A stretch of DNA of 64,000 nt from Hyaloperonospora brassicae (taxonomy: Eukaryota > Oomycota > Peronosporomycetes > Peronosporales > Peronosporaceae), in contig CANTFL010000228.1 in assembly GCA_947650285.1 (NCBI GenBank), positions 62,001 to 126,000 on the forward strand, written 5' to 3'. Of the stretch, positions 46,637-58,100 are shown piece after piece. A program made the position numbers and the translations under genes. Below the pieces are notes generated by a model, which searched no databases, had not been told where the DNA came from, and saw only the letters and a list, made by a program, of their open reading frames with translations. Each line of letters starts with the position of its first letter. The stretch's first letter is position 1.

Positions 46637-46696
46637 TGTGCGGAACAGGGATTGCCAAAACGCCGCCGTGAACCGAGGGTCACGGTCAGATACGAG

Positions 46697-47662
46697 TTAA
46701 CGGGACAAACCGTGGAGTCGAAAAACAGTGTCGACGAATACACGCGCACAGCCGTGGGCGTTGATCGATTCTAAGACCGCAGCAAGATGTACCATCTTGC
46801 TGGAACGATCCACAAACACAAGAATATCATTATTCTTGTTGGTGTCTTCGGGAAACCCGAAGACAAAGTCCATCGACACGGACTCCCAAAACTCTGCCGG
46901 GACCGGCAGAGGTTGTAACGGTGCACGGGATGAAGGACTAGACTTCACCCGTTGACAAACCTCGCAAGAACGAATGTGCTTGAGGGCAAACTGATACTGG
47001 CGGGACCAGTAAAAGTCACGACTTACATTGAGGTAAGTCTTTTCTCGGCCACGGTGCCCGCCAGACGGCGCATCGTGACATTCGAACATGATACGTAATC
47101 GCAATTCATCTTGATCGGGAACGACGACACGAGGCGTGTCGTCGGCAACTGCTGCATAGTACAGCATGCCTTTGCGAGTCGTGTACCGATCCAAAGAGGA
47201 ACGGTACAGAGCCGGCAAATCCGACAAGGATTTCCGGGATGGGTTCGCAAGATGACCCATCAAACGGAGGAGATTCGTGTCTCCTGCGTTAGATTTCCGC
47301 ACGTCGTCGAGTAAAGGCGACGACGGCACACTGATGGACAGTGTCGCAACACTGGGAAAGGCCTCACTGTTGACTCGGGACGTTGGCTCGAAGTCGGGCC
47401 GACGTGATAACGCATAAGCGACGACATTAGGTCGTCCTGGCTTGTACTCCACGGAGAAGTTATACTCCGCGAAGAATGACAGCCACCTCGCCATTCGTTG
47501 CGAGAGGTGTGGACTGTTTACGGCCGTGCGTAGTGACGCATGGTCCGTATAGACGATGAACGGTCTATCTCCCAAGAGATTGACCCGGAACTTAGCCAGT
47601 GCATACTTCATGGCGAGTAGTTCCTTGTCATGCACTGGGTAATTGCGTTCAGCTGGTTGCAT
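46697..47662 (-). pseudogene. RNase H end and integrase N-terminus of element C
   Basis: A 321-codon open piece. It begins ERNYPVHDKELLAMKYALAK, has VYTDHASLRTAVNSPHLSQR and KPGRPNVVAYALSRRPDF from RNase H, then the integrase zinc domain (HRGREKTY ... CEVCQRVKSS) and the first catalytic Asp in SVSMDFVFGFPED. It stops after FRLHGLSR, where the next motif would carry the second Asp. Confidence 0.9.
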
Positions 47663-47879
47663 CCGACGCGATTAATAGAAGACGACGCGCTCTGCTTCGT
47701 CTGTGTAGAATTGCATCAACGCACAGACGATATCAAAATCGCTGGCGTCACAGACCACGTGAAATGGTCTGTCCTAGTCGGCAATCGCCAAGATGGGCGA
47801 TTGCATCAAGCTTTTCTTTATACGTTCAAAGAAACGCTGACAGTCATCGTTCCATGACCACTTCACATCTTTCTTGAGC

Positions 47880-48750
47880 AAGCAAGAAAGATGAACATTC
47901 ATCTCGGCGTAATTGCGCGAGTACTTGTGCAATCACGACGCCAAGACAAGAACTTACGAATTCCCTTGACATCGACTAGCACTGGCCAGTCGGTGATCGC
48001 CTTGATTTTTTCGGGATCAGGGCGTACGCCGTGTTTGCCGACGATGCATCCAAGAAGTGGTATTTTGCTTGCCGCAAATATACACTTCTTGAGGTTGGCA
48101 TACAACTTATGCTTGCGCATAAGTTGAAGAACCTTGCGGACGTGAGTTAGGTGGACTTCAGCGCCCGTGTGTTCCTCCACAGCCCGGCTATGGACGAAAA
48201 CATCATCGAAATAACTCGGTGCAAAATCCCGCACCGGTCTCAACAGATTTGTAACGCATCTGTTGAATGTTGCAGGGGCATTACTCAGCCCCTGTGGCAT
48301 CACTAGCTACTCCCACAGCATATTGCTGGGGGTGCCTACTGCTGTGTACGGAACATCCCGTTCCCGCATAAGGATCTGATGGAATTCGTCCATCAGATCC
48401 ATGGACGAAAAGATCGTACTCTTTGACATACCATCTATGATTACGTCCTTTCTTGGTATCGGCGTCTGAGCCGGTACCGTAGCAGCATTCAACTTGTTGA
48501 ATGCGTGCACTATCCGCCATCCTCCTGTGGCCTTTCTCACACAGAAGTTCGGAGAGCTGTGAGGGGATGTCGATTTAGTCACATGGCCCGCTGCTAAGCG
48601 ATCGACAAAGAACTTGTCGATTGCTATCGCTTTTTCACGAGGCAGTGGCCACTGCTTCATGACACAATACTTCGAGCCCGGTTTGAGCTCGATCTCGTGT
48701 CGGGTGCATTTTTCCTCAAGCAGCTCACAAGGCACTGATACAGGGAACAC
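47880..48750 (-). pseudogene. reverse transcriptase of element C, one in-frame stop
   Basis: 48750-48307 and 48303-47899 are in the same frame, separated by one TAG (SNMLWE-stop-LVMPQGLS). The RT blocks CVRKATGGWRIVHAFNKLNA, FSSMDLMDEFHQILM and SYFDDVFVHS (catalytic YFDD) are intact, so the palm is complete apart from the stop. Confidence 0.9.
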
Positions 48751-48822
48751 ATCCTAGAAGTCGATCAAATCCCAATACAAAGGATTTGCCTAGAGAGACT
48801 CCCAGGATTGAGACGTGTATCT

Positions 48823-49689
48823 TTAATTCCGAGTTTTCTCATCGAGGACACTTTCTTCCATCGATGAGATGCTGAGAACCCGTTCGTTCTCTGCAAATAA
48901 TGCTCCTGACCAAATATCGGTAACGTACTCGTCCTTCGCGACACGTACACAGATCTGCTTGACTTTGCCACTACGCAGATCACGCAAGAACCGTTTCGGT
49001 TCTAGCTTCGGCAGTTGAATTATCTTCAAAGTTAATTTCGGAGGCGCAACCAGATCAAGCGTGTAAGCGCCTACGCTTAATCCGTCATTAATTAATACAT
49101 TCAGTGTCTTGATTACCTCCTGGGAAATCACTTCCACCGGATCTGGGAGAGTTTTCTCCACAATGTAGTGATCATCTACATTGTGTTCTTGTACAGTCGT
49201 ACTAACAACCGTACTACAAGTGAGGCCATCGCACTCGCTCGTAATACACCCACGTGAGTGTGGGCGTTCCAAGATATTCGTCAGGTGATTTTCTGAGGAA
49301 CAAGTAGCAGGTATCGTAACCGATCGATACTGCCAGCTCACCCTTGGCTCGTACCTCCTGAGCCAAGGCAACCCTAAGATGACGTCGAACTTGTCATCTA
49401 GGTCAAGCACGATGAAATCATCATCGTACTGTTCGCCTTTTAACGTGTAGTGGATTCCGACTACACGTTTCTTCACAGTGATCGATGCGCCTGTCGCTAG
49501 GCGCACCGTTATCTTCGTTGGAGGGATCCCCCGCTCCACGAAGTTAAAACTTCCTGCCTCTAGCGACTGGCGACGAACAAAATTGTTCGACGCCCCACAG
49601 TCAACTAGGGCGCGAAGTGACAAGTCTTTTGTCACTTCCAATATCAAGGTGATGAGAGCCACCCCATTACCAGGTGCAGAGACACACAA
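48823..49689 (-). pseudogene. retropepsin region of element C
   Basis: A 288-codon open piece with the active site RALVDCGASNNFVRRQ (Asp-Cys-Gly) and the second block KFDVILGLPWLRRYEPRVSW. The C-terminal two thirds is a spacer without a recognised domain. It begins MCVSAPGNGVALITL shortly after gag. Confidence 0.82.
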
Positions 49690-49749
49690 AGGGACTGCGT
49701 GTCGGGAGCAACCTTCTTCAGGATATTTGCAAATTTTCTGGATGTTGCT

Positions 49750-50759
49750 GGATCAGTAGGGCGCTCCGCCCCTACTGATCCAGACCGTTTTTTCTTGGTC
49801 AACCTCGCGGTTGCAACTTCGCAACAGCAACGGACCCTCGCCCTCCAGTTCTTCTTGCTGGTGGGTGAACACTGCGCTCAGCACCGCGAGGTTCTGAGTG
49901 GGGGATACTGCATTCATATGCGTAGTGTCCCAGTTTATGACAGCGATGGCATCTCACCATTCGCTTTCGTTCATAGGTCGAGGTTTCTCGCCCTCGACAT
50001 TACAGAGGTCAGTTGGTTCTGGGCCTCCGACTGCTAATCGTCTCTGTGGACGATGCGGGGTCAACGTAGCGTGAGACTGCCTCACGCTACAATCTTCTTG
50101 CTCCGCTGCGAAGATTGCCTCTGAGAGCGTCTTTAGCTCTCCGCGGAACAGGTGGTACCTAACGGGACCGTCTGAAAGCCCTTGAATGAATATTGTGATC
50201 AACACAAACTCACCCACAGGGTTCACTACCATGCAGCTTGCAAGGTAGCGTACGTGCTGAGCGTAAGCGTGAAACTTACGCTTACCCATTTGATTCCGAG
50301 GAGTTCAGATAGTGTTCTGAACTCTGCTCTGGGCGGCTCGAACGTCTCACTGAGCAGGGGTTTGAATACATCTAACGCCCAGAACACATTTGGGTCGTGC
50401 AACTTGAGGTTCAGGGCCCAAGCTCTGTCTTCTCCTGCCAGGTTAGACTGAGCAAATGAGACTTGCATTCGCTCATCGTCGATGCGACGAGCATCGATGG
50501 CATCGTCCAGCTCGACCAACCACTACAACAGCGAGTCTTCCTCGACTCCCCGATACTTGGAGACCTCTAGTTTTAGAGACTCCCGTCGACGCTCACGCGT
50601 CGGCTCTGCGGACTGAGACTGTTGTTGTCTCAGTGCCTCGGTCCGCTGGTGATCTTGTTGTTGTAACAATGTCACTTGCGCTCGCGACTCATCAAGTTCT
50701 CGTTGCAAGAACTTGCTAATGATGACATGTTGCTGGTCCCGATCCCTTGAGGATAGCAT
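49750..50759 (-). pseudogene. gag: gag of element C
   Basis: Three pieces: 50759-50523 (coiled-coil-like start, QQQDHQRTEALRQQQSQS), 50519-50226 (ERMQVSFAQSNLAGEDRAWA, the retrotransposon-gag core) and 50289-49954 (HAYAQHVRYLASCMVV, IFIQGLSDGPVRYHLFRGEL). A stop and a frameshift separate them. I do not see a clear CCHC knuckle in the last piece. Confidence 0.82.
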
Positions 50760-50941
50760 GGCCTATATGTCTTCCTCGCAAACGGTCACACTCATTCGTT
50801 CGATCGCACTCCATTCGACGTCGCTCAAATGGGAGTAGCTTTCACGGGTTCCGTGAAAGCTGTCACCGTCTACATCATCCAACATGTTCATGTTGGGCGA
50901 TGGGGTTGTGGTCCTTGGACGGACTACAAAGTGCTACCAGG

Positions 50942-51379
50942 TGTAACGGGGCACTGTTGACTACGTACTGGTTGACCAGTACGGAGTATACTTCCACTGA
51001 CGACAGTGGTTGACAGTGCCCTGCTAGGTGTTTAAGGAACACAGAGGAAGGAAAGGAGACCAAGTATTCAGATTAGTCTCTGGTAAAAGTAAAACTGTAT
51101 TAATCTAATTAAGTCCTATAACTCTTGAATATCTGTTGTCCTGACTTAATTATACTAATGTAACTATATGTATGATGACGTCTACTCACCACCCATTGCG
51201 CGCGTCTAGCAGAGATTGGCGGGTTGATATCATCACGATATCAACGAATGAGTAGACCCTTCGGTCATCTTCAACAATACCACCATGTATGTGATATTGT
51301 TAAAAGAATATTCGACGTAATATTCTTTATTGTTAGATTGTTTTAATGAAATTTTCATGTAACGAGCTACTCCGTTTCA
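50942..51379 (-). repeat. 5' LTR of element C, 438 bp
   Basis: Starts TGTAACGGGG and ends CCGTTTCA; the terminal inverted repeat has one change compared with the 3' LTR. Same length as the 3' LTR with scattered substitutions, implying an insertion that is not very recent. Confidence 0.93.
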
Positions 51380-52053
51380 GGTGCGACACAATATGTCTGG
51401 AATGTGGACTTATATGCAAGTACGCATCTGGTCCTCGTACCGAACATATTGTACGAGTGGAAGGAATGCAACAGTCTGATGGGGTTAGTCCTACCAGACA
51501 AAGCCTGATGCAAGTGATTAAGCGCGGAATGGAAAGATTCAGGGTGACGCTGAATGTTGAGACGCGTGAAGCGAAGATACAGAAAACTAATTATGCTCCA
51601 AAACTCAGCATCAACTTGACATCGCTGAGTACGATGATGCTTTGAATGGGTAAGCGGAGTGAACGTCAGCAAGGATACGTCATATTTGGATATAAAAGCG
51701 TAAAATGTACTTGCAGATAAGGACACCGTCTAGTTGTAAACGGGGCAACATAAAGACTGAAAGCGAAGGGAGTATGCGACATTGTAAATAATGTAGTATA
51801 TATCTTAATACTAGTAGAGGCAGAGGCTGGTCATCTTTGTAAATCACAAATTTTATCATGTCCGGATACTTACAAGAAATACCAAAATCAAGGCGAATTT
51901 TTTTGAACATTTCATGGCGCTCGATTGACGTTATTTATGTCGCAAGTGCACAGTTGGGCACTGAAGGAGGAAGCCTATAACTCGGTCTCGCACTTTTTTT
52001 CCTTTGCACACGGGGACCAGATGGCGACTTAATGAGCCACACGCCTCTGCACA
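51380..52053. other. flank of element C, possible continuation of the interrupted ORF
   Basis: The first 100 bases continue the frame broken by element C. The plus-strand frame at 51346-51645 starts inside the LTR and is considered chance. Nothing else is recognised. Confidence 0.35.
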
Positions 52054-52494
52054 TGTAACGGGCCACTGGTAGCTACACACTGACTTCACTGCGTAGCAAG
52101 CTCTCACTGATAACAGTATAAGATAGTGGCTTGTTAAGTAGCGTACACGGTATGCTAGATGAATACTTACGAATAAATGGCTACGCTTCATTGTAAAAAG
52201 TAAAATTGTATCAATACATGTACGAGACAAAGTGTGTCTTGTCTCACTGGTCCTGTCTTTACTCTGTTATTACAACAACATGTATTGTGACGTCAGTTCA
52301 CCACCTATTTCGCGCGTCAAGTAATGATTGATGGGTCGATATAATGACCTATATCAACTCAATCTGTAGACCCTCGGGTTACCGTAGCAATAACACTGAG
52401 TACAGTGAGGTTAAATGGAGAATATTAGATTTGATATTCTCTACTATCATGATTATTATACCACCATGGTATGTAACTAGATCGCCCCGTCACG
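52054..52494 (-). repeat. old diverged solo LTR of family C
   Basis: Colinear with the 438-bp family C LTR over its full length: TGTAACGGGCCACTGG at the left, TGACGTCAGTTCACCACC in the middle, ATGTAACTAGATCG and CCCCGTCACG at the right. Substitutions are frequent, so this is older than the solo LTR at 30568. No target duplication survives. Confidence 0.75.
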
Positions 52495-53780
52495 ATATAC
52501 AGCAGGAAAAGCGAAATTATTGCCTTCGTAGCAATATATATGTTGCTGTGCATACCCTTTCGATATAGGTTGGTATAAACCCATCGATAAACGCAACGAA
52601 AAGGGGGGGGGTGCTTTTAATCAGATACTGCTGCACGCGAAATCACGAGTTATTTAAAGATCGCCAGCACCATGAGGATGAGAGCTACTGTAATCGCTGT
52701 CGTGTTGTTCGAGGAACCGCACAAATTTACCAGACATCAACGTTATATTTTACTAGTAAACGAAGTATTTAATGGACTGCTTTCTTGAAATATGAGGATA
52801 AGAAAAAGTACAAAGGTCCTGCGTTACTCCGATGCTGTTATTATAACGCTGTGCACTTCGGCCTGCTGCAACCTCTCATATTAATGGGTAACAAACAGCT
52901 TACGCAAGTCTATCAGGTCGAAACAAAGGTTGGAATAGGAAGCTCGCACTAGAAAAAAAGCTCAATTGAGAGCCAAAAGAGCGCCTTTTCGTTTCGCGGG
53001 AGTATAGCACAACGATAATCGTCGTCGACGAGGTAGTCGATAAAAAACCTAGACTGGAATGCATGGGAGGAGCATGCACAAAATCAAGACGTCAGCAGAA
53101 GATTCATGAATAAGCTGACATCACGATCACTCCCGGAGTGTACGAAAAGGCAAGTATGTCCGCAATTTGTTGCAGCGTTGCTGGTTTTTAGGTCATGCCG
53201 GTATCGGGGAAATGGGAAGAGACGTGCGCATAATTTTTGATTACATGTCGAACATAGCGTCGTTTGATGTAGTAGATACGCGCCTATGAAAATGTACGAG
53301 CGCGGTAGATAGCCTCAAATGTTGCCATTGGACTTGAAAATCATTAGACAAGGCCCCAAAATGCATACCTGGCAAAGCTAGTGTTTCGTGACGTGTATAA
53401 ATTTGTTAGTAGCCCCATTAGTTCTGAAAGGGTCAACTCGTCACAGGTACTGGCGAACAAGTCCCAAGAGGAATTTATACGATAATTCTGCGCGGTAATG
53501 ACAGGACAAGCGGAAATTAACTACAGGCATTAGTACAAACATGGAGTAAAGATGCGCAAGACCACGATGTACTAGGCGCCTAAATTTCATACCACACATC
53601 GTAAACAATTAAATTTTATTACCCGTATTTGAGGGGTATGTCTATCCCCGACGAAAAGCTTCTGCAGCAGGGATAAAGAGACGGTGTGGAAGTGGTTCTC
53701 CGACTTTCAAAGATCTTTTATTAACTCAATCAAGCCGGGTAACGCTGACAATGATTGCTGCACCAACACATAGTACATGT
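52495..53780. other. AT-rich DNA, nothing convincing
   Basis: Short frames only. A run of nine G at about 52603 is a likely sequencing-error spot. Confidence 0.5.
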
Positions 53781-55170
53781 AGACTTCACACAGTCTTTGA
53801 CTGATAGGTGTGATTCTCACAAGATGCCTGGTTCGAATAATAAATTTCCGTGGTGAAGCAATCACGAGATTTTACCGTCGATGTGGTACGTGGAATCTCA
53901 CAAATCACAGGCGTCAGTAAAGTCCAAAAAAATTCTGATTGGAGGAATGCTGTCTGAGATGTGTGGCTCACACAACCTCGATCAGATTCTCCGATCTCGA
54001 TCCCTATCCGATCTCTCAATCTCTGGTGTGGGTCACGACAAGTTTCCAGAGAGAACCCACTTGGTATAAGCCACCTAGGGTACAGGGGGCGATACCCTTG
54101 AGAAGAAGACGCGTGGCTATGAACTTAGTGATACATGTAGGCCTAGCGATGTGTTAGGTTTTTGCTTTTGATTGGTTAACACTAAACAGATTTCAATTTG
54201 CTTCTAAGTACAGTGTAGACTTCTCTTTCGGGTTTGATTATTGGCCCCCGACGTCTACGAAAGTCGCATACTCAACTCGAGTGATATCCCTGTTTGATTG
54301 TTTGGACAGGGATAAAGAGTTCTCAACAGCCCCCAACTGCGATCGGACGCAGCAAACACGTAAAGGAAAAGGGTGCAAGATCGCGAGACGGCTCAAGTGG
54401 TCAGAAGTCTCGCGGATTAAGCATCTACATTGGACAAGGCAATCTCGTAGAGATCAACGTGGCCCATATCGAGCACCTTACCAGTACACCCGCTATCTTG
54501 TGAAGGTTTCTACTCGAAAGCATCAATCCCAACCACGGTTAAGCTCGGCATCGACTTGAATCCACCTGGAAGAGTGCAACCCGCCCCACTGACGTGTACA
54601 CAAGGTGAGCGAAGCATACAGCACGGAAGCGAAGTACCCCTTCCGTTGGTCTGTCGTCCGGGCGCCAGTAGGGAGTTGAAATCGACTCCTGAAAAGAGCG
54701 ATTACCACCACGCAACATTAATGGTGCGTGTGACTGGGTGTTCGGATGATTTCGGATTTTAACGTGTGTCTCTTGGTGAAGATGTCATGATCAAGAGTGA
54801 ACCTGGGAGTGGTTCGTCATAGGCAGAGGGACCGCCGCAGACGCGCGGAATGGAAGGATATTCGGCTTATCTGAGGTTTGGGAGGGAAGATAATGACAAT
54901 AAAATGAAAGAGGAAAATTGATCGCTCGATCTGAAAGATAACTCTCGACCCCCTCAAGAGGTCCCTTCAGGGACCAAAGGGGATCGTGCTGCTAATCATG
55001 ATCCGCAGGGTAGAAAACCCTTCGGTCAAAACCGAACAAGATCCATCTAAGACCCCTCTTGTGATGCCAAAGAAGAAATATTTCAAGGTGGGAAAGACAA
55101 AGAAAGCAGCGATGGAGCTTGAACAACGTGATCTCGCCATGAAAGTCGAGTATCGGTTGGTGGTTTAACA
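53781..55170 (+). other. possible remnant of a mobile element, unassigned
   Basis: This block is richer in GC than its surroundings. It has adjacent plus-strand frames in different phases at 54281-54559, 54556-54762 and 54986-55168, the last containing a basic stretch (MPKKKYFKVGKTKKAAMELE). This could be a decayed coding region of a transposon. No catalytic motif, LTR or terminal repeat is seen, so the identity stays open. Confidence 0.25.
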
Positions 55171-58100
55171 TTTTACAGCACCAGGAAAAGCGCTAGGCAC
55201 TTTGACATAAAGGCCTTACCATACACAGTCGCACTACGAAGGATAAGACACTTCAAGACGACGATGGGGGTGTCGAACGACTTACGCCAGTCACTAGAAA
55301 GACATGGATTTAAGTATGGTGAGCGCATATCCCGCTAAAGAGGGCCCGTTAACATTAATTATCGGCGCATTTGATACGTTTGGGGAACGTGCTGCCGAAA
55401 TATACTAGACGGTAAATAGATGTCAGCAATTGCAATTATATGTTATCGTAATGTATATATGAATGACGAGTTTAATGTCATACCGTGATTACTATGGCTA
55501 AGAAAGTACGATCGACGGGTAGAATGACAGCGTCAAATCGTAGAAATGTCATTCATTATGCTATTTTATTCGGAAGTCCACATCTTGTTCTGGACACCCT
55601 GATCGTAACAAAAATGCTGATGATATCGATTTGTGCTGTTAGCATGTAGACATATGCTTGGAGATTTATATACGCTATGAAGCGAAGAGAAACCGCACTT
55701 ATCAAGACACAAACGATGATATATGGTCAAAGTAGATCGGTATTACTTGTTGTCAGGTAATACAGTTTATGTTTCTACAATCAATTTTACAGAAATTTAA
55801 CAGAGCTTTTGATCACAAATCTTAATATCGGTTAGCCAACTCATTACATGTGTCTTGCAAAGATTGTCTGTACAATTGACCTATTTAAAGCCAAAAATTG
55901 CTAGTGAATCATGTGTTACCAATCGCGCTTAATGATGCGCGTCATAAATATTATTAGATCACTAGCGTGTATATTAAATAACATTGTGACGTAATTGGGT
56001 CACTGTGACACATCCGATGAGATTATCGGAGTGTTTATATATGCGTAAGTTTTGTGCGTTTTAGTAGTGTGTTTCGCGAATGAGTTGTTGATTAGTACGG
56101 TAGTGCAAGAACGCAGTATAAAGTAGACTTTTGCGTTGTAAGTTTAGCTGTTAAAAGATGTGGGGATGCATAGGAATGCCAATCATTCCAACCGAAACAT
56201 GGCGATGTAACGTATTAAACTTTTAATTACAAATTCAGCATCCATAAAAGCGTAACAACTAATTCTTTGGCGAAGGCATAAGGTTAAATATTAATAAACA
56301 GGGTAGTCGGTTGTAGACGGTCTCGATGCTCTAAAACTATTGCGTATACATTGTATTGATGGGATAAGGAATCAGACCTGAAATGCACATCAGTTTTCTA
56401 CTTAAGAGAAGAAATCCTAAACAAATCATTATAAAAAGTCATCATTTCATTTACCGAGGACTTAAAGTGTCATTATATTATATTTCAAGAATAGTTGGTA
56501 CACTGAACAATCGGATTAATCTCCAAATTAACCTCTCGTTTAGCTTGATAAGCGATAAAACTTACAGGCTCTTGCGATATCTCTAAGATCGTCGCAAAGA
56601 ATGTTTTACGATCGTCATTTTAAACCTAATTTACACATACCATCATGAGCCCATTCATCGATAAGTTGACCTTGATGAGACCGTCATATCGAATGAATAA
56701 CGTCTTATTACTTGATTACTTAACTTTAAATTTCGGGCTAAGCATTTGGTTGAATTACGGGATATGTATTTTAAACATAATCGTGAATGCTAGCTAAGAT
56801 TAAAGACCGACGTCACGACCGAACCGCCGCTAATCGATATTGCTTAATGTAGCACTTTTCACTTATAATTATTAGACCTCAGTAAAAAATTGATATTTTC
56901 CGTCAGCTACCAGCGAAACGTATTAGGGGATATAGTTTCAGCTAACAACTAAATATTTATTGTGAGTAAAGCCACGTAACTATGACGAATAGTACACGCA
57001 TATCCAACAAGTAAGGCAATTCGGAAAAATTATTATGAGATACCAATACTTAGGACGGGAGTAAACTTCGACGGCAATTTAAAAATGACCATGTTGTCGT
57101 GCGTGGTATGATGATTAAATTTTTATCAAATTGCACGCATTGTGGTACACCAAATTTATCATTTATCACCCTCAATAACTTTCCAATGGATACTTTATGC
57201 AATTAGCGCTTAGTAATACAAGAAGTACGAACAAAAGATGTGTTTCAAATATATTGAGACGGGTGCAAGAGTTCGCCTTGTCTCATTTCGAGTATATGTT
57301 AAGCTCAGAGTTATATGATCGTATGTCGGACATTATATGGTCATTTATACTAGGATCGGATGTTAGACTTCGTTATTTGATAAATATCTACTACCACTTC
57401 ATCCTGAATTTAATACCATATATTGCGGCCTTGTGACGTATAATATTTGATTTCAAATTATCATATCTTGAATACATCGTATTATATATAGGCAATCTCA
57501 TTTCTCTAGCTAAAATTCACTACGATCACTTACTGGCCTGTGCCAGCCAAGACAATCAGCTCAATCTTTGCGCTGGCGATGTAATTGCAAGACAATTACC
57601 GCAAATGTAGCCAGTATAACTGAGTCTTTCGTGTTTTGTCAAAACAAAATTGCCGTGGTCCACAAACATTAGGAATCAGAAGTCAATTACAAGCATCGAT
57701 CACGAGAAAGTTCAATTTGCTATCTACTAATAAACTTCGGAAATCGACCATCTTAATTGATTTAAAATATGAATCTTTTTATTTTACTGTGTCTATATGC
57801 GAGTCAACATGGACGACATTAATTGCCGACACATTAAATCCACACTAGTCGCAAGCAACAACAAAAATGATTCAGTGCTTGACATTATGTGTGATGCCAT
57901 TACCGATGAACTAACGAAATTCGAGTTTTGGTAAAATAGTAGACAATCGTAATACTTAAAACTCGACCATACGTCGAACAGCACGGCTGTCAATAGCGCT
58001 CAATTTTACAGAAAAAGCTGGGTATATGTCATACGTCAAACATGATTTTCATGCGGGATAGTAATAACGACTGCTCAATGTTTCGTTGATGCAATTTCGT

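Larger units (their letters stand above)
43659..51379 (-). mobile_element. Ty3/gypsy LTR retrotransposon, element C (second family)
   Basis: Two 438-bp LTRs flank gag, retropepsin, RT, RNase H, integrase and chromodomain on the minus strand. The purine tract next to the 3' LTR reads AAGGGAGGGG on the minus strand near 44099-44110. The primer-binding site (50922-50941) reads CTGGTAGCACTTTGTAGTCC, like that of copies A and B although the LTRs are unrelated in most of their length. LTR flanks are AATAC (left) and GGTGC (right), so no target duplication is seen. Stops in RT and integrase show that it is inactive. Confidence 0.95.

Noticed and set aside
52590..52615. G-run as a regulatory G-quadruplex
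   Set aside because: It is a single run of nine G without further G-tracts near it; a homopolymer sequencing error is as likely.
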